Shown: positions 15,401 through 25,330 of the stretch, piece by piece
How positions within the stretch are numbered: the stretch's first letter is position 1
Layout of the letters: each line of letters opens with the position of its first letter
Assembly: GCA_907165065.1 (NCBI GenBank)
Contig: OU015528.1
Span: 20,164,015 to 20,228,014, forward strand
Origin: Caprimulgus europaeus
Taxonomy: Eukaryota > Chordata > Aves > Caprimulgiformes > Caprimulgidae
Reading direction: 5' to 3'
DNA: 64,000 nt
Program-made: the position numbers and the translations under genes
Notes under the pieces: generated by a model
What the model was told of the DNA's origin: nothing
Seen by the model: the letters and a program-made list of their open reading frames with translations, nothing else
The model's database searches: none

Positions 15401-15714
15401 GCAGTTTAGATCTCAATGTCCTTTTGACAACTGAGTGCAAAGTGCATGCTTTAAAAACACTCCTCCAGCTCTGGCACTTATCTTTATACTAGCAAAGCTC
15501 TTAGGCAGCCCAGTTTCTGGCTTGTTTTTCCACATAGCTTGTTTCAATGGTTTTGGTGCCATATTGCCTGGCATCAGCCCCAGTGGAAATACAGTCTAGG
15601 TGATATTTCACTTACAACAGTTGCTGGGTTGGATCATCCTTAAAACACTGCAAAAATCTATATAATTAATAAAAAGTATGTCACTTTAAAAGAAAAACTG
15701 GAAGTATGTCAGCT
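6421..15714. other. Gene-free AT-rich unique sequence
   Basis: I find no gene and no confidently identified repeat. A pyrimidine-rich tract at about 7672-7800 produces a Phe/Leu/Ser-rich 114-codon open frame, which is a composition artefact. A T-run lies near 10020-10030 and an A-run near 10467-10478. A short imperfect inverted repeat is at 11277-11313. The remaining open frames on both strands are 102 codons or fewer and unrecognisable. Confidence 0.65.
11277..11313. repeat. Imperfect inverted repeat (hairpin)
   Basis: The left arm (11277-11293) is the reverse complement of the right arm GTCATCTCTTATT (11301-11313), apart from an extra four-base AGAG in the left arm. The spacer is CAATATT. 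The stem is about 13 bp. No flanking feature gives it a role. Confidence 0.5.
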
Positions 15715-15800
15715 TCTATTGCCTTTTAGCTCAGTGGATAGAGAATAATGTAGGGGGACTTGGTTTGGATCTTCTCTCTGCATGGAAGAAGATTTGAGAT
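15715..15800 (+). repeat. Possible MIR-type tRNA-derived SINE relic
   Basis: TAGCTCAGTGG at 15727-15737 matches a tRNA-type A box (RNA polymerase III internal promoter). GGTTTGGATCT at 15762-15772 resembles a decayed B box, agreeing at about 8 of 11 positions with GGTTCGAATCC. The block from GCTCAGTGGATAGAG to CTTCTCTCTGCAT has the order of the 5' head of amniote MIR elements. The A-to-B spacing is about 9 bases shorter than in a tRNA, and acceptor-stem pairing is not apparent, so this is not a functional tRNA. The downstream MIR core could not be recognised. Chance resemblance remains possible. Confidence 0.42.
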
Positions 15801-18800
15801 GAGATATCCCAATGTCTATGAACATATTCTACATATGAGAAGGATTGGAGATGGGAATTTCAGGATCTGCTCAGCATCAGAACTAAAGGTTCTTTAGAAC
15901 TTTCTTGGTAGGACTCAGAACATTTCAGAAGTGAGATAACAGGAGAGTAAGGATTAGAGGACCCAAATTTTGAATTGATGTGCCTAACCATAACTTTGGC
16001 ATTCTAGCCCCAAATATATGGAAACCTAGTATTATGAGATGAATTAGAAAAAGACTGTGATGAAGTAACTTCTTACTGTTAATTATGAAGTATTCAGTTT
16101 TCATTGTTTCTCTCTTTCTTTTTTTTTTTAGTTTCCCATATTATTTAATTAATACAGCCCTTAAGGTCCATTTATACTTCATGTAAATCAAATATAAATG
16201 AGCTGGTGAGCTGGAGATATTACTTTGGGAAATGGAATGAAATTAATTAATATATTACTTGATTAGTTCTTATCATTGGTTATTAATAATTAGGGTTTTT
16301 TGGTTTTTTTCCTGCACAATTAAGAGATGCCTGTACTATAGGAAAAGCCATGAAAAGTTAGTGTGTTTTGTTAAACATCATTCTTGGCCTCCAGATACCC
16401 CAAATTACCAGCCGTTATAGAAGGATTCACATTCCTGAACAGCCATGAATAGGTACTGACAGTCAGGTGTTATTTCTCAACGGTATATTGATTACCAAGT
16501 GACTGCCAGCTAAGTTAAACTATAACACCAAGGAGAATCAGTATGCTCATTAGAAAATGTAGAGAATTTGGGGATGTTAAACAGATGTACGTTTGTGCAC
16601 AGCCAACCATACAAAATCAATCTTTTGAAGGCTGTATGCCCCAAATACTATTATGTTACACAGAATCAACAAAGAACATCATGAACGCACCTGAGTATGT
16701 ACTCCCTCCCACCGTAGTATGATTTCTGAAATGACAAACTTCATGCTTATGCACCAAGCTTTCACTACATTGGTGCATTTTGTACGCTAATAATGTCCTC
16801 CTGTGAATACTATGGCACTAAAGAAAATATTTTACAAATTATGAATTGGACTTGGTACAACGTACGTGTAGCTCACAAAAATATCTATTAATATTCACTT
16901 TTATTATACACTGTGTTTGGTAGATATACGTACTTTGGTAGAGGCAAAACAAAATATTGTAACGATAGCCTATACAAACCTGTCCTTTTTTGTCTTTTTC
17001 TTCAAAGAAGGTGAAATACTAAATGTTCTAGAGAGTATACTTAGACAATTTAAAAATCTTATGTAGGAAAATTGGAGCTATGTATGTTAAATAGATTCTT
17101 TTTAATGGAAGACTATTTGAATCAGCATCTTAAAGACTTTTACAATTATATTACTAACAATAGTGAATCAGTTAATTTCCTCTCATTAAAACTTCAGTTT
17201 TATGGGGAGTGACATTTGCATTAGTCTCCAATCACTATAAGCACTATAGAAAAATGGGAAATATATTTTATAATAGCTCAACACTGCTATCACTTCATCA
17301 GAAAAAATTCACCATGAAATATGCTGTTCCCAGTGGAGAGGTAGTACAAGAAAGAACCTACTCCGTCCTTGCAAGTGTCATGTTTAATGAATGTATTTGA
17401 CAAATTCTGAGATCTTTAGTAATACATAATGACACAGAATGATTGAAGCAGACTATTAAATATATTCTTATTATTCAGGTTCAAATTAAACTGGGTGAAT
17501 ATACAGAACAGGTACACATTTCATTTCAACTGGTGATATGAAAATCTCAAAGCAATATGTGTATCAGTTCATACACATTGCAATTAGAATGTGTTACACT
17601 GTCCTATCAAAGATGGAGCTTTAAGAGAAAATTAAAGAACCTCCTTTTCTTGCTGGGTACATTAAAATGAAAACTGTGTAATGACTAGGGCATGATGTTA
17701 ACGCACAGTCATAATTAACTGTATCTTAACTGTGTCTCACAATTTGTGAATAATGAAGAAACAATAATAATCTTTAGGATGGACTTGGCATTTGTCACCT
17801 CTAGCCATTGACTGAGATGAACAAGAATATTCCTTCATGCATTTACATAAATAACTTGCACCCAGACTTCTATATGAACTTAGTGATTTCATATTTTTCC
17901 ATATTAACTGCTGATGCCATGGATACCCAAATCCCCAAATTTTCATTGACTTAATGTAAGTTTAGTGTAGGTTAATAATTTAAGAAATGGAAAAATGCAC
18001 TTTTTAATTAAGAAAAATACGAGCTGTTGGCTTTTTAGGAGGTACAATTAAACTATGTTAAGCTTTGACCTGGTATTTTTTCTTCTTCCTTTGCAGCTCG
18101 GGTGGGATTTTGAAATTCAGTGGCTGAGCTTATATCACGGGAAATAAAGTTAGGCCAAAAATGAATACTTTTGAAATACTACCTAATACTATCTGGATCC
18201 AAAACAACAAAGTGAGTCTTTGCTTATTGGATAAGTTTCTGTCTTTCTTACCCCATTTATTTTTATTACATTTAGGATTTGGAGGAATTTCTGGGTATTT
18301 TATATATATAATATATATGATGTAAAGCCTGTTGGCACCTAGTACAACCATGAGATCAATAATGTAAAAAAAAAAAAAAAATCCAAAAGAAATTTGTTGC
18401 CAACCTGAAGAATTTTGTTTAATTAAATCCTTAATAAAAGGCATGTTCTTTATTTCCTGAACCTATTCTGAAACTTTGCTGTAAAAGCCTTGACTATAAT
18501 ATGCTTCAATATTTGCATTTCTGCTGAGAAAAGCATTATTGTTATTAATATACCCAAATGTATGAAAATGCATAGTTAAAATAAGTCAGTAAAAATTCTA
18601 CTGCAAGCAATGTACTTTCCATATGGATTATTAATAATAAAAGAATGATGCTTGTCAATGATTAAATGTTGCGCTACACTGTATTGCAGAGTAGCAAGCA
18701 GAACATTTAATATACTGCACATTATTTTTCCTTTTCCTTATTTAAATCTTTCTAGTAAGCACGCACTATGACAGCCAGAAACACAACAATGACTGAATAT

Positions 18801-19454
18801 GCACAGATATCACTAGATCATTCTTCTTCTATTAAAACCATATTGTATGTAGCAATGATGCTCAGTGTTATTCCTGGGTCAGCATCATATCTCTCCAGGA
18901 AAGGTGTTTTTGCTGTTGGCTTGCCTTTCCTTCTTTCTGATTTAACTGACATAGTTGAAACCATGCCAAGGTGAGAGAGCATTTCAAGTTCAGCAATGAG
19001 GAAAGCAGCTTGGGTATGTGCCATGAACAAGCAGCTTTCTGAGAGGGATGTGGAGCAGACTTTCAGTGTATCATATTCCTGAAATGTGGAAGACATGCAC
19101 ATTTGCACAGTGAATACTGTTCTACGCCTTTCTTCCTCTTTCCCTCCCAGAGGAAATAGAAATCAAAGAATATGTATTATGTCATATTTCATTCCCCCAA
19201 AAACAGTACTCTAAATTTTGAATTAAAGTCTGAAGATGGAAGTATTTAAGCAGAGTCATTCTTATTGTAAATTCTATCTATAGACAAACTTCTTAAAGCA
19301 AATATGTTGCTTACTTCAAGGTAAAATGAGATTTTCTTCAGACAAGCCCAGAAAAGAAAGAACTATGATAGCATTTAAGAAGAAAAGTGTTGTTTCGATA
19401 ATACCTTCTTCTGTTTTCCTTATTAGCAAGATAATATAGGTACTAGATACTTTT
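15801..19454. other. Gene-free AT-rich unique sequence
   Basis: I see no gene. A 16-base A run is at 18366-18381 and a TA-rich stretch near 18300-18320. A splice-acceptor-like tract (T/C-rich, ending TTTGCAG at about 18097) is present but is not followed by a convincing open frame. Open frames are 104 codons or fewer and unrecognised. Confidence 0.65.
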
Positions 19455-19800
19455 TAATTATTACTGTTTATTGTAAGTATAAAACATTGAGGCAGCACAG
19501 GCAGGGTTCCTGTGCCCACTGCACTAGGTATTGTGCAAATAGAATAACATGGGCAGGCAATTTAGATTTAAGACAGCTCATTGGCAAGTGCAGGCAGATA
19601 GACTGCAAAGGCACAACAAGGTAACATTAGTCAGTATGAGTGACAACAGTTTTGTCAGGGGTTGTGTAAGCATTGCAGCAAAAGAAAAGCAGAATTTGTG
19701 ATTTGAAGGAAAACAGTGAGGCAGGTTGGCAGGTACTTATGGGATAAGTACCTTTAGGTTATGGATGAAATCACAAAAGTGCATAAAAGTCTGCTGAGAA
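19455..19800 (+). repeat. Ancient amniote interspersed repeat relic (sense copy)
   Basis: This stretch follows, in order, the landmarks of a repeat widespread in sauropsid genomes. These are an ATTATTACTGTTTATTGTA-type lead-in, the block CACTGCACTAGGTATTGTGCAA, then ATTAGTCAGTATGA, then AGCATTGCAGCAAAAGA, then ATTTGAAGGAAAACAGTGAGG, ending in a GTACTTATGGG-type segment. Several consecutive landmarks with correct spacing make chance unlikely. The copy is heavily mutated with no coding capacity, so it is probably old. I recognise the family by pattern but cannot name it or assign its class with certainty. The antisense relic at 6349-6420 looks like the same family. Confidence 0.55.
19732..19752. 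repeat. Perfect 9-bp hairpin
   Basis: GGTACTTAT, a GGG loop and ATAAGTACC form a perfect 9-bp inverted repeat near the 3' part of the ancient repeat relic. It may be a chance product of decay. No function is implied. Confidence 0.6.
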
Positions 19801-21859
19801 TGTAAGGAAACCAGCTGGGGATATGTGTGCCTGGGTGACTATCTGCATGTGAACAGTCCTAAAACGACAGAGATGTTATGATTCTGGGGGTCAATAAAGT
19901 GTCCCAGCAACCGACTACAGCATGACACGGTGACAGTTACTGTCAATTTGGGGACTATAGAAAAAGGATGTTTTAAAGATTCATGCATAAATTGAACTGT
20001 TTAACTGTGGAGTGTGTGTGTGTGTAGAAAAAAACATCTATATCATGTTTGTATGTACTCTATCTGTATGATCTATATGATTTATATTTTCATTTAAAAA
20101 GAAATTTCCCAATGCATTTTCTTCGGTTAAAAAACATTTAGGCTAGGGTACCAGACCTTAACAGAGCTTCACATATGAATGAAACTTTGTGTGTTCTTAG
20201 TAATGTTAGCCAAAACACCTAAAACTCTCAAAGCTTCCAATCTGATATCAAGAAACTACAAAGATGTGAAGCACAGCAGCAGCATGTGACACACATGATT
20301 TCCTCAAGACTAAATAAATAAACACTTTTTTTGCCAGAAGCTTTTGACTAACAAGGAAGGAGAAAGCCAGAGCAGCGTCTAGTGGGTGTGGTCTAGGACA
20401 GTGGCTGGCTAGCAAGAGCTTCAACACATCTGGGAAAGGCAGTAATTTTTTAGAGAATGGAAGAAAAAAGTAGGAGGGGAAGGGAAAAGGAAAAGCAGTA
20501 AGACAAAATGTTTGGAGAAAAAAATAGGATGCACTTTAGCTATGGGAATTTTCATAAAAGCTTTTTTAGTGATCACTTTTTTTTTTTTAAACAGAAGTCA
20601 TGTTCGTTGTAGCCATGGTTATTTTTGTGGTCTTCATTTCACCAGTTACAAAAGGTATGATCTCTTCAGCACAACTTGTTAATTACACTGGCACAATTTC
20701 CAAAATAGTCTCCCAATCAGGGTCAAATATAGTTGTGATTTGCAGTCTGTATTGACTGACGAGCCAGCTGACTGAGACAGCTGGTACAGGATAGTCAGGC
20801 TTTAAGGCCGTCCATAATTTCAATTTAATTTCAAAGGGTACACTGTAAGTAGGCACAAAATAAATAATTTGCATGAGGGCAAAGATAATCTCCTGAAATA
20901 ACTATGATATTCATGAATCATACAGTTATTGTACAGTCTTGTATTTATTTTTTTATTGTCTGAGCACAGTAAGAGTTGATCTCAGTACAACACTATAAAA
21001 TACATGTAGTATCATTACAAATGCACATGCAGAAGGTTTACTGGTAGTATTATCAGTGCAAATTACAAGAAAACACCACTATGTTGTGAATACATACATG
21101 GTTATGTATATGCATAAAACATATCAACAAACTCTACAGAATTTCAGAAGCCCATTTCACCCTTACCATTACCAAATATGTTTGTTTAAATATGCCAACT
21201 TTTATGAGGCCAGCTTCACTGAAACTAAGCTGTTAAGGATTCATTAATTAAACATAAAATCATGAGTGTATTTCAACGGCCACTACTTTTGAGGGCTGTC
21301 ACTTATTCTAGTCCTAAAGCTACCTCAGCTATACACAAATCCTGATTAGAAATATACACAGCTAATAAATATTTCTATCTGTGACATGGAATAATGAGAA
21401 AAGATTCTTTTTGTACTGAATGGTTAAGCCAACAACTCAGGCAAACATCTTTTTCTTTGATATTTGGTGGGGGTTTGAGATACCCGACATCTAAATAATA
21501 ATTCTAGTACAGGTGGAAGATATTTGGGATTTTTAACAAGTAGGCTTTTGGGACAAATCTAAAAGTCAATTAGAAGGAACTAGAGCATAATTAATAGAAA
21601 TTATGAGGAAAATAAAAAATGTTCTTCCATAGTCATTAATTGAGAATGGATAAATGGTTTATAAGCATCTTAAAAAGGAAGGAAATTCCTGCTTTTCTGA
21701 TATTCTAAACCTCACGTAAAAGTTCAGAATATAAACTTTTGCAAAGTTTAGGATTTGCTGGGATTTCATCTTTGCGGCTTCTATCCAGCTTGTATTTCAA
21801 AAACAAGCAAAGCTTGATTACATTTCCTTGGCATGTGAGTGCAAGAGAACATGTGAAAA
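19801..21859. other. Gene-free AT-rich unique sequence
   Basis: I see no gene. A short (GT)n run lies at about 20012-20024 and a T run near 20578-20588. Open frames are 63 codons or fewer. Confidence 0.65.
20012..20024. repeat. Short (GT)n microsatellite
   Basis: About six GT units lie in AT-rich sequence. The array is too short to be notable by itself. Confidence 0.8.
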
Positions 21860-22030
21860 ATGCCTCCCCCTTTCTGCAGGTGTGACAAGCCAGTCACAAT
21901 GGCATCACTTCTTTGTTTGCTGTGTGACAAGAGACCTCCGTCCCGGGCCATGGGGAGAGGAAGCACCACCATAGTCCTCAGCTCTGGGGAAGATGCGTGC
22001 AGCTCCCTCAAGCTTTTTGTCTCCATTTTT
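21860..22030. promoter_or_regulatory. Candidate conserved non-coding element (GC-richer patch)
   Basis: This patch is clearly richer in G+C and CpG than its flanks (for example CCTCCGTCCCGGGCCATGGG and GATGCGTGC). It is open on both strands at once (73 codons plus, 94 codons minus), with neither product recognisable. It contains ACAATGG, which resembles a SOX-type binding site. An island of retained CpG within CpG-poor DNA suggests selection or a recently derived segment. It could also be a non-coding exon or an unrecognised repeat. The call is inference from composition only. Confidence 0.25.
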
Positions 22031-22460
22031 TCACTCAGACAAGGCAACTCCATAAAATGTGCCAACAGAATATATACTTAAAAGGCAAGAGGACAATTAA
22101 GAAACCTATGTGTTACTGTTCAAGTCAATGATCAAGGTGGATTGGACTCAAGATTTGAGTAGGAGCCTCTGAAGACGGAATCGTCCATGTACTTAAATAT
22201 CATTCTATCAAAAAAACCTCCACCCTTTTTTTACTGCTTCTGTTTAAAAAAATCACTCAAAAAGGTCAAATCATAAGCTAGCATATGGAAGCTTTCTCAT
22301 GAAATAAATAATACCCAGGATCCTCTTAGAGATAATGAGATAAACCATTACTTCTGCAAAAAAATATTTTTTTCTGCATGCAAATATTATGATCTTTAAT
22401 AATTATGTTAATTTGTCATTTATATTCACAGCTCATCTGGTAAAATCATTATATGTCTTA

Positions 22461-22512
22461 ACATTAACTTTGATTGCATAAATATTACATTAACTCTGAT
22501 CATGCAAGTATT
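22461..22512. repeat. Degenerate 26-bp tandem duplication
   Basis: Two directly abutting 26-base units both begin ACATTAACT and end TATT, and agree at roughly 19 positions. This is an old local duplication with no evident role. Confidence 0.5.
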
Positions 22513-23754
22513 GCACAATCACCATTTTAAACAGTTATGAAGGTGACTGAATAGGTTCTAATTGAGTTTAATTTAACTAGATTAGGAAATGTTTTCCTTT
22601 TATTTTAAAATAATACTTTTGATTTAGTTATTTTATATACAGACCATCAAAGTTTTCATTCTTTTATTAACTCATATAAAAATTCTCAAAGGAGCAGTTC
22701 TACAAGCAAGCGAGACTTTGAGGCTGACTACTACATAATTATCAAATTATAACTATGTCTTCTCTTCTATGGGATAACCCAGAAACAAACTCAGGTCTTG
22801 ATACAGCAGCCATTTTAATACTCTATATCATAAGCATGTGATTAATTGCCATGATTAATTTCACCTGGACTACGTTGTTATTAAATGTTTCTTCCATGCT
22901 TAAGGCCCTGCATTTTCTTGGGTAGATTTAAGTCCCTGCTTAATACTTTGATAGACCCTGGCTGCAGCAAGCTTTTGCAGATAGAGTTTACAGCCAATTC
23001 CTCTATGCCATGGAGGGCTTTGATGCCTCTGAGCATATGATATTGATTCATAGAAACTGGGGCCTTTTCCTTTATGTGACCAGTGAAGAAAGCTGTCAAC
23101 AGCTGTCTTGAATGCATATTAGCAGAGACATAGGGCATAAAGGAATTTACTATAAAGTAATGCTGACAGAATATGGCTAGCAGAGTGTGATTTACTCATC
23201 TACAGTACTTGTTTGTTTCACTTACCTGACCTTTTAGAACATTAAATTTAAGTGATTCCTTATCTATTGCTCAGGTAATTTTCACCCTTCAGAATGATCT
23301 CACCAGGATGTCCATGGTGGGTCATTGCACTTGTGAAGAAAAAGCAGAGCCACATCCTTTTTTTGTGGAGGTGCTATCCCTGGATGCAGCCTCACTTTGG
23401 TGGAAAAGAGCCAAAGAACCCTTGGTGCCTGCCAGGTTCATTTAAGAACATAACCTCTTTTTTATATAGTTCTATATCATCCTGGCAAACCACTCCTAGG
23501 ACAGCAAACATCCAAAGCTAACACACTCTTCTGTTGTACCTGGGAATTCTTTCCTCAGTTCTACATTACCTTCTTCCCTTTGCTAACGGTGTACCATAAA
23601 CTCCTCCTCCTCTTCATTGTACAGATTCATATTAGCAAGTCTCAGGCAGCTCTGCTTCCCTGCCTAGAGGTGTTGCATGCCACCTCTCTTTTCCTCCTAT
23701 TTGGCTTCTGGATATTTTCCCAATTTTTGAAGCTGCTCTCTGCAAGAAAAATTT

Positions 23755-23829
23755 AGGTTTCTTTTTTTTGTTGTTTCTTTCTTTTTTCTGTTTATTTTAT
23801 TTTTTTTTCCCTCTCCCTTTTTCTTTCAG
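23755..23829 (+). other. Long polypyrimidine tract ending in AG (splice-acceptor-like)
   Basis: About 70 bases of almost pure T/C end in CTTTTTCTTTCAG at 23829, a good match to a vertebrate 3' splice site. The downstream frame starting at the ATG at 23831 closes after about 18 codons, so any exon here would be untranslated or part of a non-coding RNA. Such tracts also occur by chance in AT-rich DNA. Confidence 0.3.
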
Positions 23830-24740
23830 AATGAGAACTGGAATAATTTCAGATTGCCACCTTCCAGCCCTTCTTTCATCTCTGTAGCAGCCTGGGTGTA
23901 GAAGTCTTTATCAAACCCAAGAGGCTGGGATATATCAAACAGGGTTTTCCATTGCAACTAGCTAACAGGACTCGGTTTATGGCTGAAGCCACTGCAACTA
24001 TTCAAGAGGTACTAAGTGCTGTCCTTAAAGATTATCTGATCCAGGAGGGATAGCAGATTTATGTGTATGTGTATTGGGATAAAATCTACTGCAGACTTTT
24101 TAAAGTAAAGAAGAGTTTCTGTATTCTTAAATTTTACTTATGCTCTTTTTAGAGAGAAATGCATAGTTTTAATTGTTTGGTTGTAAATTCTGTTCTTGAG
24201 GCAAAAATCAAAAAGGAACAATTAAAAAATAACTTCAGTGACTCTAAATTGGCAAACATTGCCACATAATATTACTGCTACCATTTTTTTCTCTCTCCCT
24301 CTCTTTCTTTGGGGTAATTATAGCTCTTTTAAATTCAGACAGTGTTTTCAAAACACAGGTTAATATATCCAACAACTTTGACTTCATATTGTATTTTTGA
24401 AGCCTTTAGAATATTAGCATATAAAACTGGAATAATGCTACTTAACTGCCTTCATGCATTAAAGTCTGTTTACAACGTGTATTTTACTTTAGTTCTTATA
24501 TTGCAGAATTCTTCAGGAAGCATGAATAACTCAAGTAGACAGAACAGCAACTGAAAACAAAACAAAGAGCAAATGGGAACAGATTTCAAGGTAGCAAGAC
24601 AAAAGAATCCTTTCTCTGGAGGATATAGTACTGAAAGACATACTGTATTAATAGCTTCTTTTACAAGACTTTAATTGTAAAATGCTTTAAATGAGTCTTT
24701 ACCTTGTTACATTTTGACAGAAAAAACACATTCCCAGTGT

Positions 24741-25010
24741 TGTAAGTCATAATTGATCATAACAAGCACGCACAAATAACCTAATCAACATTCAGCAAGG
24801 AGTTGCATAAATAAGCCCTTCCCCATATTGCACCTTATAATGAGCCACTACACAACTAATGACTTATTAGTGCCATGGGCAATGAAAGATTAATTAGTCA
24901 ATTCAAAAATGACTTTTTACAGGTATAATTGCTACCTTTTATAATTTTGGAAGGTTGAAGAGAATAAATGCCATGTTGGCATACTAGACCCGACAGAGTA
25001 ACAATTTTGT
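24741..25010. promoter_or_regulatory. Candidate conserved non-coding element (homeodomain-site rich)
   Basis: This region is dense in homeodomain-type core motifs. Examples are CATAATTGATCATAA, CTAATGACTTATTAG, and AGATTAATTAGTCAATTC at about 24888-24905, which contains a palindromic TAATTA. They sit within non-repetitive sequence. That texture is typical of vertebrate enhancers and conserved non-coding elements that persist in gene deserts around developmental regulators. I can show the motif density only. Conservation and activity are inferred. Confidence 0.28.
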
Positions 25011-25330
25011 TTGTCAACAATGCACTAAGAGCAAGGGTGGTTCCTGAGATCCGATTGCACTAACATGAGCGAGCACTCTGGTTATGGATTCCCTAGGTTA
25101 TGGTCGAGTACATTACAGTGAACCTTGTCTGGCGAATCTTGGGGAAATTTAGAAGAGCAGCAAGCAAGTGACAGCCAGAAAAGATAAAGCATTCAGATCC
25201 TGCGTGACTGCTGCTGTGCCCAGAGTGTGTTGCTAGCTTCAATTATGGCATATAACTCATTCTCTCCACCAGCTGCTGCTGTCCTCTGCCTCTGGTGTTT
25301 ATGTGTCAACTTTGGGAGGGGTAAGGACTA
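25011..25330. promoter_or_regulatory. Candidate conserved non-coding element (CpG-retaining)
   Basis: Several CpG survive here (GATCCGATTG, ATGAGCGAGC, GGTCGAGTAC, GGCGAATC, CTGCGTGAC), whereas neighbouring kilobases have almost none. The sequence contains E-box-like CAGCTG and an AGATAA GATA-type motif. No open frame of interest crosses it. It may be one regulatory block with the adjacent homeodomain-rich stretch. This is inference from composition. Confidence 0.22.

Larger units (their letters stand above)
22031..24740. other. Gene-free sequence with simple-sequence tracts
   Basis: I see no gene. The stretch contains a degenerate 26-bp tandem duplication (22461-22512) and a long pyrimidine tract ending in a consensus-like splice acceptor (23755-23829). 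An 85-codon open frame on the minus strand (22881-23138) is unrecognised and has no visible domain. Confidence 0.6.

Noticed and set aside
15727-15800. A functional tRNA gene
   Set aside because: The A box is good, but the B box is degenerate, the A-to-B spacing is about nine bases too short, and no acceptor stem or anticodon arm can be drawn.
17430-17450. CR1 tail-like ACACAGAATGATTGAAG
   Set aside because: The match stops after the octamer-like portion; no further CR1 3' sequence follows.
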